Part shown: piece after piece, positions 24,464 through 32,454 of the stretch
How the letters are laid out: the number at the start of each line of letters is the position of its first letter
Position numbering within the stretch: the stretch's first letter is position 1
Source of the DNA: Mucilaginibacter celer
GTDB taxonomy: Bacteria > Bacteroidota > Bacteroidia > Sphingobacteriales > Sphingobacteriaceae
Assembly: GCF_003576455.2 (NCBI RefSeq)
Contig: NZ_CP032869.1
Coordinates: 2,666,001 to 2,730,000, forward strand
Reading direction: 5' to 3'
Length of the DNA: 64,000 nucleotides
Notes under the pieces: generated by a model
Databases searched by the model: none
Seen by the model: the letters and a program-made list of their open reading frames with translations, nothing else
Told to the model about the DNA's origin: nothing
Position numbers and translations under genes: made by a program

Positions 24464-26080
24464 ATGAAAAGAAACAGTACTATCTTGTTGCTTTTATTTG
24501 CTTGTGTTTTGTCATCCACGGCACTCGCCCAAAATGCCGAACCCGTTGTGGCGGGTAGCGATATCGCAGTAACCAATACCGGCAGCGGTAAGGTAAAAGG
24601 CTACATCCATAATGGCATTTTTACATTTAAAGGTATCCCCTACGCCAAAGCCGACCGCTTTATGGCCCCCGAAAAACCAACACCCTGGACAGATGTACGC
24701 AGCTCAAAAACCTACGGCCCCGTTTGCCCTACCGACCCAACGCTTACGGTAAACGATGAATTTGAATTTGCCTTTCAGCACGACCTGGGTTACCAGAACG
24801 AACATTGCCAATCCCTAAACGTATGGACACAAAAACTGAACGATGGCAAAAAACGCCCGGTGATGGTATGGCTGCACGGCGGCGGCTTTACAGCCGGCTC
24901 CTCAATCGAGCTGCCATCATATGATGGTGAAAGCCTTGCAAAAAAGGGCGATGTGGTTTTGGTATCGGTTAATCACCGCTTAAATATCCTCGGCTTTCTG
25001 GATCTTTCGGCGTATGGAGATAAATACAAAGGCTCGGCCAATGCCGGTTTGCTTGACCTGAAACTGGCTTTACAGTGGGTACACGAAAACATAGCCCAGT
25101 TTGGCGGCGATCCGGATAATGTGACCATCTTCGGCCAATCTGGCGGGGGCGGCAAGGTTACCAGCCTCATGAATGCGCCATCGGTAAAAGGGCTGTTTAA
25201 AAACGCTATTGTTGAAAGCGGCAGCTACATCACCAATTTTAATGAAAAACCGGTTACCCAAAAAGTTGCTGCGGCTTTGCTGGATGAACTTCACCTGCAA
25301 CCAGCACAGGTTGATTCGCTGCAGAAAATACCCTATGATATTTTAAACGAAGCAGGCAAAAAAGCCATGCGCAAAGTAGCTGCCGACCTGCGCAAGGAAG
25401 GTAAAGGCATAAACGGCTGGGGACCTGCTTTAGATGGAGATTTTCTTCCCTATCAGCCATCTGATCCTATGGCTAAGGAACTTTCTAAAAACGTGCCTTT
25501 GTTAGTGGGCACCACCAAAAACGAATTTGCAGCATTTATGCCGGCCAATAAAAACCAAACGATGGATGATTTGAAAGCCAGCCTGCAAAAACGATACGGT
25601 GATAAAACTGATGCTTTTATGGCCGCCGTAAAAACCGCCTATCCTACGGTTTCAACACCTGGGGGGTATACCGATATCGAATTTAACTTCCGCACCTTGG
25701 CTATCAAACAGGCTAACGAAAAAGCGGTTAGCGGTGCGGCACCTGTTTATATGTACCTGTTTACCTGGCAATCGCCTGTAAATGGCGGCATGTATAAGGC
25801 TATGCATTGTATGGATATTGCTTTCCAGTTTAATAACATTGCGCGCTGCCAGGAAATGACAGGCGGTGGCAAGGAAGCTTATGCGCTGGCCGATAAAATC
25901 AGCAGCGCCTGGATCAATTTTGCCAGAACAGGTAATCCCAACACCCCATCGTTACCTAAATGGTCTGCTTACACTGCCGAAAACGGGGCAACGATGATAC
26001 TGGATAACCAATGCGTACTTAAAAATCATCCGGACGATGAGTTATTGAAAATTGTTGCATCGGCTACACCGAAGCCATAA
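24464..26080 (+). CDS. Secreted type-B carboxylesterase
   Basis: 538 residues with a signal peptide cleaved near ALAQ-N (residue 23). The alpha/beta hydrolase fold is of carboxylesterase type B: FKGIPYA, the oxyanion loop WLHGGGFTAGS (137-147), the nucleophile elbow FGQSGGGG (Ser226), the acid in KNEFAAF (Glu354) and the histidine in KAMHCMDI (His448). All catalytic residues are present. It should hydrolyse carboxylic esters in the periplasm or medium; the natural substrate is unknown. It is a single gene with its own terminator. Confidence 0.9.
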   Translation: MKRNSTILLLLFACVLSSTALAQNAEPVVAGSDIAVTNTGSGKVKGYIHNGIFTFKGIPYAKADRFMAPEKPTPWTDVRSSKTYGPVCPTDPTLTVNDEFEFAFQHDLGYQNEHCQSLNVWTQKLNDGKKRPVMVWLHGGGFTAGSSIELPSYDGESLAKKGDVVLVSVNHRLNILGFLDLSAYGDKYKGSANAGLLDLKLALQWVHENIAQFGGDPDNVTIFGQSGGGGKVTSLMNAPSVKGLFKNAIVESGSYITNFNEKPVTQKVAAALLDELHLQPAQVDSLQKIPYDILNEAGKKAMRKVAADLRKEGKGINGWGPALDGDFLPYQPSDPMAKELSKNVPLLVGTTKNEFAAFMPANKNQTMDDLKASLQKRYGDKTDAFMAAVKTAYPTVSTPGGYTDIEFNFRTLAIKQANEKAVSGAAPVYMYLFTWQSPVNGGMYKAMHCMDIAFQFNNIARCQEMTGGGKEAYALADKISSAWINFARTGNPNTPSLPKWSAYTAENGATMILDNQCVLKNHPDDELLKIVASATPKP

Positions 26081-26093
26081 TACAAATTGTAGT

Positions 26094-26123
26094 ACCCCGC
26101 GCTTTTGCAAACAAGCGCGGGGT
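26094..26123. terminator. Bidirectional terminator between esterase and reductase genes
   Basis: ACCCCGCGCTT (26094-26104) and AAGCGCGGGGT (26113-26123) form a perfect 11-bp GC-rich stem between two convergent genes. Confidence 0.7.
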
Positions 26124-26128
26124 GTTAT

Positions 26129-26701
26129 TTAAATATGCCTGTAAACCATCAGCACCACCCCCGATTCAAATATTTTGCTTGATACCGGCTTAAGCCCTGA
26201 ATCATCCTTGGGTGTCTTAAAAAACGGTAACCCCTGCCCTAAGCTCACCGGATGCACCCACAACTGGTATTCATCAACCAGGTTAAAAGCGGCCAGCTTT
26301 TTTACCGTACTTATGCTGCCATAAGTAAGAATATCCTCGCCGGGTTGCTTTTTCAAATTGCTTAACGTGCGTTTTACATCGCTGTTTATCAATACCGAAT
26401 TATGCCACGATGCATTTTGCATAGTTGTTGAAAGCACCACCTTGCGGTGGTTGTTCATCATTTCGGCATAGGCAATATCCTCGCGCGGAAAATTTACGTT
26501 TTTTGCCTGCCAGGGCCAGTAGGCGGCCATGGCCTGGTAGGTTTTTCGACCTAATAATATGGTATCTGCACGGCTCAATATTTCGGCGAGCGCATAAGCC
26601 TGTTCATTGCTCCAGCTTTGGAGGTGCCAGTCGAGCCCGCCGCCGGTGTCGGCTACAAAGCCATCCAGCGTAATGTTTACAGATACTATGAGTTTGCGCA
26701 T
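26129..26701 (-). CDS. Dihydrofolate reductase-like (RibD C-terminal domain) protein
   Basis: 190 residues of the RibD_C/DHFR-like fold. It begins MRKLIVSVNITLDGFVADTG; ILSRADTILLGRKTYQAMAAYWP and GEDILTYGSISTVKKLAAFNLVDEYQLWVHPVSLGQG are the characteristic NADPH and substrate segments. Stand-alone members are usually annotated as dihydrofolate reductase family proteins, but their substrates are mostly unproven. It is 69 nt from the DoxX-like gene on the same strand and may be co-transcribed. Confidence 0.82.
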   Translation of the reverse strand: MRKLIVSVNITLDGFVADTGGGLDWHLQSWSNEQAYALAEILSRADTILLGRKTYQAMAAYWPWQAKNVNFPREDIAYAEMMNNHRKVVLSTTMQNASWHNSVLINSDVKRTLSNLKKQPGEDILTYGSISTVKKLAAFNLVDEYQLWVHPVSLGQGLPFFKTPKDDSGLKPVSSKIFESGVVLMVYRHI

Positions 26702-26770
26702 CGGTGCAATAGTAAACCGGGGGCAGTTTTACCCGCCCGGTATATGAATTAAAATGATGTAGTTACCAGG

Positions 26771-27190
26771 CTACGCAGCATTGCCGGCAAGTACCGTATT
26801 GGTAACCGACAAATCTTTCACCTGCTCGTATTTTTTCCATAGGTAATAGGTAAAAAACATCACAGCAAGCATTACAAGGGGCGCAATAAGATTAACTGTT
26901 TCGGCAGTGCCAACGGCAGTCCACGATAAAAATGCACCGATGAAGCTAATGGTAAAACCTGAATAAGCCCATTCTTTAATGGTGCTGTACCTGGTTTGCA
27001 AAATGGCAATAACGCCCAAAACTTTTGCCGAACCCATAATTACCAGCAGGTACATCGGGTAACCTAATTTAGCCAGCGATTCTTTACCGGCCTGTTGCAT
27101 GGTTATACCGCCATAGGCATCGCCAAGCATAGCCAGCGCAAATAAAATAGTGAAGATCCAGTACAGGATTTTAGTTGTTTTTGGTTTCAT
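26771..27190 (-). CDS. DoxX-like four-helix membrane protein
   Basis: 139 residues with four membrane segments. ILYWIFTILFALAMLGDAYGGI, LGYPMYLLVIMGSAKVLGVIAIL and EWAYSGFTISFIGAFLSW are typical of the DoxX_2 type. These proteins often sit next to AraC or ArsR regulators in Bacteroidota. It is divergent from the GlxA-type regulator at 27351, suggesting that it is a target of that regulator. Biochemical role unknown. Confidence 0.75.
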   Translation of the reverse strand: MKPKTTKILYWIFTILFALAMLGDAYGGITMQQAGKESLAKLGYPMYLLVIMGSAKVLGVIAILQTRYSTIKEWAYSGFTISFIGAFLSWTAVGTAETVNLIAPLVMLAVMFFTYYLWKKYEQVKDLSVTNTVLAGNAA

Positions 27191-27350
27191 GATGATATTG
27201 TTTTTTTGTGATTTGATTTTGATTGCTTAACGATACAAAGGTATGCCCGCCACCAAAATTGAATGGTGTGCAAAAAGGACGAATAAAGGGGTTGATTGCG
27301 ACTTTTGTGTTTTTTATCTTTATCAAAAACCAATTTACAAAAATCTATAC

Positions 27351-28331
27351 ATGAAACACGTAAGCATCCTTATCCCCAACGAAGCTGTTTTGGCAAGCAT
27401 TGTTGACGCCCGCACCATATTTACCGGCGCTAACGATTTTTTACAATCGATGGGTAGGGAGCCGGTTTTTGAGGTGCAGATGATTGGCCTTGCCTGGGAT
27501 ACCAAGGTACACAACGGCATGTTCTCGGTACACTCGGATTTGTTGCTGAGCGATCTGCACCGGACTGATATCATCATCATCCCCGCCATTAGCGGCGACC
27601 TTGAAAATGCGGTTAAAGTGAACCAGGAGTTTGTACCATGGATCATCAATCAATATAACAACGGCGCCGAAGTGGCCAGTTTGTGCATCGGTTCGTTCAT
27701 ATTGGCTTCAACCGGCCTGTTAAATGGAAGGGAATGCTCAAGTCACTGGATCACCGCCGAAAAGTTCAGGGCGATGTTTCCCGAAGTTACCCTCGTTGAC
27801 GGGCGGATTGTTACCGAGCAGCAGGGTCTTTACTCGAGCGGAGGAGCTACCTCCTACTGGAGTTTGCTGTTATTACTGATTGAAAAATATGCCGGCCGGG
27901 AAATAGCCATTATGGCCGCCAAAATTTATGCTTTGGAAATAGACCGCAAAAGTCAATCGCCTTTTGCCATGTTCACCGGCCAAAAGAAACACGAAGACGA
28001 CCCGATAAAACAGGCGCAGGAATACATTGAAAATAATGTTACCGAGAAGATCTCGGTTGAAGACCTGTCGTCAAGATACGCCATAGGCAGGAGGCATTTT
28101 GAGCGCAGGTTTAAAAAAGCCACCAACAATACCCCGGTCGAATATATTCAGCGGGTAAAGATCGAGGCGGCAAAAAAACAACTGGAAACCTCGCCAAAAA
28201 ACATTAATGAAGTAATGTGGGAGGTTGGTTATACCGATGCCAAGGCTTTCCGCACGGTGTTTAAAAAGATAACGGGCTTATCGCCTATTGATTACCGGAA
28301 TAAGTATAATAAAGAGGCGGCGGTTGTCTGA
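27351..28331 (+). CDS. GlxA-type AraC transcription regulator with DJ-1/PfpI domain
   Basis: 326 residues from the ATG at 27351; an open frame extends to 27243 but its extra residues do not fit the family, and MKHVSILIPNEAVLASI is a standard start. Residues 1-195 form a DJ-1/PfpI-like domain with a nucleophile-elbow cysteine in EVASLCIGSFILASTGLL. Residues 225-320 form an AraC-type double helix-turn-helix (ISVEDLSSRYAIGRRHFERRFKK and INEVMWEVGYTDAKAFRTVFKKITGLSP). GlxA-type regulators respond to small molecules through the N-terminal domain. Divergence from the DoxX-like gene at 26771 suggests a local target. Confidence 0.88.
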   Translation: MKHVSILIPNEAVLASIVDARTIFTGANDFLQSMGREPVFEVQMIGLAWDTKVHNGMFSVHSDLLLSDLHRTDIIIIPAISGDLENAVKVNQEFVPWIINQYNNGAEVASLCIGSFILASTGLLNGRECSSHWITAEKFRAMFPEVTLVDGRIVTEQQGLYSSGGATSYWSLLLLLIEKYAGREIAIMAAKIYALEIDRKSQSPFAMFTGQKKHEDDPIKQAQEYIENNVTEKISVEDLSSRYAIGRRHFERRFKKATNNTPVEYIQRVKIEAAKKQLETSPKNINEVMWEVGYTDAKAFRTVFKKITGLSPIDYRNKYNKEAAVV

Positions 28332-28585
28332 ATCAGAATTTACAGAATTTTAGAATTTACAGAATATTGTCTGAATCGGGATTTGGGGGAATTTAGGAGA
28401 TGGGCAGGATTTTTATTTTTGTCTGAACCGGAATTTTTTGAATTAAGGAATGGCCAGAATTTTAAAGCGATAAGTAAATTCCATAAATTCTTTAATTCGA
28501 TAAATTCGAGTTCAGACAAAAATCCTGTTCATCCTACCCCCCCAAATCCCCGTCCTGACAAAATCGGTGTAATCCCAACAAAAAA
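28332..28585. repeat. Intergenic word-repeat (CTGAATCAGAATTTACAGAA type)
   Basis: Left words (TGAATCAGAATTTACAGAAT, TCTGAATCGGGATTT, TCTGAACCGGAATTTT) are mirrored on the right by AATTCGAGTTCAGACAAAAA-type words, so the block can fold on itself. The same words occur at 34910-35030 and 35345-35435. No gene is seen. Confidence 0.5.
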
Positions 28586-28619
28586 AAATCCGAAATCGAA
28601 CATCCGAAATCCGAAATCA
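28586..28619. repeat. 34-nt CCGAAATC repeat, copy 1
   Basis: Starts AAATCCGAAATCGAAC and contains three more or less tandem ATCCGAAATC words. It is identical over 34 nt to 48787-48820. Both copies lie immediately downstream of a minus-strand gene (here the RidA gene). Confidence 0.65.
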
Positions 28620-28621
28620 AA

Positions 28622-29092
28622 TCACTTCTTCCCAATCATCGCCACAGCCTTAATCTCAATCAAAATATCATCCCTAAAAAGCTTGCTTACCTGCACCAGT
28701 GTGCTTGCGGGTGGTTGTTTGGTATTGACAAATTTATCCCTTATGCTGCGCACCAGTTTTACCTGCGACGCATCCATCAGGTAATAATTCAGCTCTACCA
28801 GATCGTTCATGGTGCCTCCGGCGGCTTCTACAATATTTTTGATATTGGTAAACACCTGTTCGGTTTGGCTGCTCAGGTCGCCGTTGCCGGCCAGTTTGCC
28901 GTCCTGATCCAAACCTACCTGGCCCGACATGATGACCATTTTGTATTTACCCAGATCAACCACCACTGCATGCGAATAGCCGAATGGTTTACCAACCGTT
29001 GGCGGGTTTAAAAATTCAAGATCCTTACCGCCTTGCTGGGCAAAACAGGCAGATGAAATCATTAACAAAACAAGATGCAGGAGCTTTTTCAT
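28622..29092 (-). CDS. RidA (YjgF/UK114) family protein with signal peptide
   Basis: 156 residues; the first 19 (MKKLLHLVLLMISSACFAQ) are a signal peptide, followed by a single RidA domain with SHAVVVDLGKYKMVIMSGQVGLDQDG, the TEQVFTNIKNIVEAAGGTMNDLVELNYYLMD core and FRDDILIEIKAVAMI at the end. Cytosolic RidA deaminates reactive enamines. The usual arginine near the end of the domain is not clear: the segment reads KLVRSIRDKFVNTKQPPASTL, then LVQVSKLFRDDILIEI. Export to the periplasm means the role likely differs from classic RidA. Confidence 0.85.
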   Translation of the reverse strand: MKKLLHLVLLMISSACFAQQGGKDLEFLNPPTVGKPFGYSHAVVVDLGKYKMVIMSGQVGLDQDGKLAGNGDLSSQTEQVFTNIKNIVEAAGGTMNDLVELNYYLMDASQVKLVRSIRDKFVNTKQPPASTLVQVSKLFRDDILIEIKAVAMIGKK

Positions 29093-29137
29093 AGGTTTTT
29101 AATTAGCTGAATCAAAGTTGCTGATATTACCGCATAC

Positions 29138-30874
29138 TTACAACAAGCTGATCCCTGCAGTCCAGCCTATCCAGCCTTTGGTGCGGTTACCCCAGTCAAT
29201 TAAACCGGGCTTATTTTTGATGATCTGCCGGATATCGCTGTCCCCGGCATGATCGCTATAATTGGTATACACATTAAACGATGGCCCGGCAAAAAAGCCA
29301 AATTTTGATCCGGCTTTAAAATTGAACAAGGCACTAAGCCTGTTTACCTGGTTTTGATTTTTCCACCCTTTGGCTAACAGTATGTGCGTTGAACCCTCTG
29401 CCGAGAGCGAGTATCGATCATTAAAAATAAAATCGTGCCCCACGCCAAAGCCGTAACTGTAAAACGTATGCTGATCAGTAAAATTAACACCGCCCGAAAT
29501 AACCGAATATAATTTAGCATTACCTGTTTTAAAAGCAAGGTTGGCCGTGGTTATCTCATCGCTGTAAACCAATATTTTGGCATAGCCGTTTTTTGAAATA
29601 TTAACCAGGCCAATGGCATAACCATCAAGCGTATCGGCAACATTTACCATCGCGAACGAGAAACCTTTTATAACGTGAGCTTTGTTAATTATGCCGGCAA
29701 CCTGTACCCCTTTTGATGTTCCGCCTGTTACGTTGGCCAGTCCGGCAATCATAAAGCCTTTGCTATCCTTTTTATCATAATTATAAATCCCCGCCGCCTG
29801 GAAAGCATTAACATAGCCGCCTGCGTGGTTAAAAATTCCGGCTATCTGTACGCCTGTTAAGGTATCTTTCACCATATTAAAAACACCCGCGGCCTGCAAT
29901 CCCTTCATGCTTTTTAAATCATTATTATTGATACCTGCCAACTGCACTCCCTCGCTGTTGCCGCCAACCACGTTGAATAAACCGGCGGCTTGCATATATT
30001 GAACATCCTGTTTGTTGAGGTTAAACAAACCACCCAACTCAACACCATCTACCCCGCCGTTATATCCGCCCAATAAATTCAATGAAAAATTGTTAATCAC
30101 CTGCCCGCTCATCAGTCCATGACTACCTAAACCGGGTAAAAAGGAAGTTTGCACCGGTACTTTAGATACAAAGCCGCCAAGGTTAAGGTTCTGGATTTTT
30201 TGACCCGAGGATACAAACATGCGGCCCAGCCAGCTGCGTTCGGTTTTGGTTGATGTGGCACCTTCGCTGTAGTAATAATTGCGGGGTTTGATGGATACAT
30301 TTACATTACTTAAAAAGTTGATGCTGGTATCTTTATACATCTCCTTACTTACGGTAAGCGTAAGTACTCCGTCGGCCTTTACTTTTAGTTTAAAATAGCC
30401 GCCTGCATCTGTAAGTGTGGAGGCCAGCGTACCTTTATCATATACGCTGGCATTTTCGAGCGGTGCGCCTGTGTTATCATCAAGCACATGCCCGCTGATG
30501 TAATATACATTGGCGGGATTAATGGCACTATCGGGAACCAGGGATAAACGATACGGCGTTGGCCTCAGGATAATGTAACCCTGCGCCTCTTTATAATCAA
30601 CCTTGCCGTGAAAAAACTCATTAAGCAAATTCCTGATGGTCTGGCCCGATGTGGTGACGCTCACCACGCTATCAGTTTTGATCACATCATTACTGTACGA
30701 AAAATAAAATTTCCCTTTTTCGCCGATAACGGTAAGTACATCGGCTATCTTTTTTTGCTTTACATTAAGCGCCACTACCCGGTTCAGGTTGTCTTGCGCA
30801 AGGGCATCGGTGATGAGCAGGCAGCCTGCCAGCACCAGGAATATATAGAATAGTATGTTTAATCTCTTTTCCAT
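29138..30874 (-). CDS. STN-domain surface protein with carboxypeptidase-regulatory domain and AG(I/V)xN repeats
   Basis: 578 residues. After a signal peptide, residues about 30-105 form an STN domain (VVALNVKQKKIADVLTVIGE, GQTIRNLLNEFFHG), then a CarboxypepD_reg-like beta-sandwich (YYISGHVLDDNTGAPLENAS, about 128-200). From about 285 to 410 the protein repeats a roughly 20-residue unit built on QxAGIxN or QLAGVFN, as in LA_2272-type surface repeats. The C-terminus has alternating beta strands that could sit in the outer membrane. STN domains normally pass a signal from a receptor to FecR; here the domain is on a separate protein four bases from the fecR gene, the last of a four-gene operon. 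Confidence 0.7.
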   Translation of the reverse strand: MEKRLNILFYIFLVLAGCLLITDALAQDNLNRVVALNVKQKKIADVLTVIGEKGKFYFSYSNDVIKTDSVVSVTTSGQTIRNLLNEFFHGKVDYKEAQGYIILRPTPYRLSLVPDSAINPANVYYISGHVLDDNTGAPLENASVYDKGTLASTLTDAGGYFKLKVKADGVLTLTVSKEMYKDTSINFLSNVNVSIKPRNYYYSEGATSTKTERSWLGRMFVSSGQKIQNLNLGGFVSKVPVQTSFLPGLGSHGLMSGQVINNFSLNLLGGYNGGVDGVELGGLFNLNKQDVQYMQAAGLFNVVGGNSEGVQLAGINNNDLKSMKGLQAAGVFNMVKDTLTGVQIAGIFNHAGGYVNAFQAAGIYNYDKKDSKGFMIAGLANVTGGTSKGVQVAGIINKAHVIKGFSFAMVNVADTLDGYAIGLVNISKNGYAKILVYSDEITTANLAFKTGNAKLYSVISGGVNFTDQHTFYSYGFGVGHDFIFNDRYSLSAEGSTHILLAKGWKNQNQVNRLSALFNFKAGSKFGFFAGPSFNVYTNYSDHAGDSDIRQIIKNKPGLIDWGNRTKGWIGWTAGISLL

Positions 30875-30878
30875 CGTG

Positions 30879-31829
30879 TTATTTTATTATGATGAGATGC
30901 GGTTTCCGGATGATCTCTACGCCGAACGTATCTTTAATAACCTTGAGGATATTATCAAGCGAATCCGCTTTAAATGTTGTAGTGATGACACGGTTACCCA
31001 GTTTTTTATTATCGATAACAATGTTTGCGTGATAAACCTCGTTCAACACCTCAACCAATCGCCATAGCGGGGTATTGTTGGCCACAAACTTTTGCGTGCG
31101 GTAATAGCTGTACAAATCATCCTGAGTACTCCCTTTTTTAAACCTGCCCGATTTTACCATCACCTTCTCCCTTGGTTTCAGGCGCACCTCTACCTCCTGC
31201 TGTATCACCTGCACTATGCCTGTCTCCACAATAACCTCGGTACTATCGCCCGCGCTTTTTATGTTGAACGATGTGCCTACAACCCTTACGGTTACGCTGT
31301 TTACATGAATCATGAAAGGCTTGCTTTTATCGTGCGCTACATCAAAAAAGGCCTCGCCCTTTAAATTAATCTCGCGGGTGTTGCCGGCAAACCTATCGGG
31401 GTAAACAAGCTGCGAGGTTTTGTTCAGCGTTACTACCGAGCTATCCGGCAGGGTGATCTTCTTCACCGCGTTATTACTTTGCAGCGTTAATATATTGGGC
31501 TTGCCGGGTTTATTTAATGTATAGATCAGTGCGGCGCAACCAAAAATGGCAAGCCAAACAGCCGCTACCCTCAACCAGCGTTTAGGTTGGCTGATTGATC
31601 GCACTGTTGCCCCTGGTTTAACATTGGCGGCAAGTTGCTTAAACTCGGCCCAGGATGTTTCGGGGTCGAGCTTGCTTTCTGTTTTAAGGTTGCGCGCAGT
31701 ATCCCAAATCAGTTTAAAATGGTTAAAATACCTGCGGTTGTCTTCGCTTTGTTCAAGCCAGCGGCTGATGGTTTCATTCTCAACCGGCGTGGTTTCGTTA
31801 AGCATGTATTTGGTTAATAATTCGTCCAT
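30879..31829 (-). CDS. FecR-type anti-sigma/sigma-regulator membrane protein
   Basis: 316 residues. The cytoplasmic N-terminus (LLTKYMLNETTPVENETISRWLEQSEDNRRYFNHFKLIWDTA) would bind the sigma factor; one membrane helix follows at about 86-103 (AAVWLAIFGCAALIY). The periplasmic part has the FecR domain (KKITLPDSSVVTLNKTSQLVYP, about 125-225) and the Bacteroidota C-terminal DUF4974 (PLWRLVEVLNEVYHANIVID, about 240-316). It relays signal from an STN domain to the ECF sigma factor encoded just upstream; gaps to both neighbours are 4 nt. Confidence 0.92.
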   Translation of the reverse strand: MDELLTKYMLNETTPVENETISRWLEQSEDNRRYFNHFKLIWDTARNLKTESKLDPETSWAEFKQLAANVKPGATVRSISQPKRWLRVAAVWLAIFGCAALIYTLNKPGKPNILTLQSNNAVKKITLPDSSVVTLNKTSQLVYPDRFAGNTREINLKGEAFFDVAHDKSKPFMIHVNSVTVRVVGTSFNIKSAGDSTEVIVETGIVQVIQQEVEVRLKPREKVMVKSGRFKKGSTQDDLYSYYRTQKFVANNTPLWRLVEVLNEVYHANIVIDNKKLGNRVITTTFKADSLDNILKVIKDTFGVEIIRKPHLIIIK

Positions 31830-31833
31830 CGTT

Positions 31834-32412
31834 TTAAATATTTAAAGCCCTGCTAATAAACCATATCAATAACGGCAGGTAATCAACCAGTTTAAGCCGT
31901 AGCGTTTTAAGGGCCTTACCCATCTGATTTTCGACTGTTTTTATCGAGATGCCCAGCTCGTCGGCAATTTCCTGGTATTTCAGGTCCTCAAACCTGCTTA
32001 GCTGGAAAACCGTGCGGCATTTTTCGGGCAACTCATTCATGGCCTGCTGTAGTTTCTCCTTTAAATCAAGCAGTTCCATGCCTGTGCTTTCGTCCGCGTT
32101 ATCCTTCGTCATATACCATACATGTTGCTGATGATCAACCTTTACTTTTTGATGCCTGAGGTTGTTAAGGCATTCATTATATACAGCGCCGTACAGGTAG
32201 GCTTTGATAGAGCCCGAAAACTGCAGCCGCTCCCGGCGTTCCCATAATTTCAGAAACACATTCTGCACCATGCCCTTAGCCGTATCCTCATCCCTTAAAA
32301 TAGAGATGGCGTACACGTGCAGCGGCCTGATGAAGTGTTTGTAAACCCCTTCAAACGTTGCCTCATCGCCCGAGAGCAGCAGGGGAATTAATTGTTCGTT
32401 ATTTAAATCCAC
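31834..32412 (-). CDS. ECF RNA polymerase sigma factor
   Basis: 192 residues with region 2 (FEGVYKHFIRPLHVYAISILRDEDTAKGMVQNVFLKLWERRE) and region 4 (LPEKCRTVFQLSRFEDLKYQEIADELGISIKTVENQMGKALKTLR). The start codon is GTG at 32412; the nearest upstream ATG is out of frame. The last 20 residues (LVDYLPLLIWFISRALNI) are unusually hydrophobic. It is controlled by the adjacent FecR protein and expected to drive the operon that includes the TonB-dependent receptor upstream. Confidence 0.92.
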   Translation of the reverse strand: MDLNNEQLIPLLLSGDEATFEGVYKHFIRPLHVYAISILRDEDTAKGMVQNVFLKLWERRERLQFSGSIKAYLYGAVYNECLNNLRHQKVKVDHQQHVWYMTKDNADESTGMELLDLKEKLQQAMNELPEKCRTVFQLSRFEDLKYQEIADELGISIKTVENQMGKALKTLRLKLVDYLPLLIWFISRALNI

Positions 32413-32454
32413 AATCTGGTTGTTTGGGCATAAAGCCCGTTAAACATTGGGTTA

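Noticed and set aside
27243..27350. 36-residue N-terminal extension of the GlxA-type regulator
   Set aside because: The extension is unlike the family and the ATG at 27351 gives a normal DJ-1/PfpI start.
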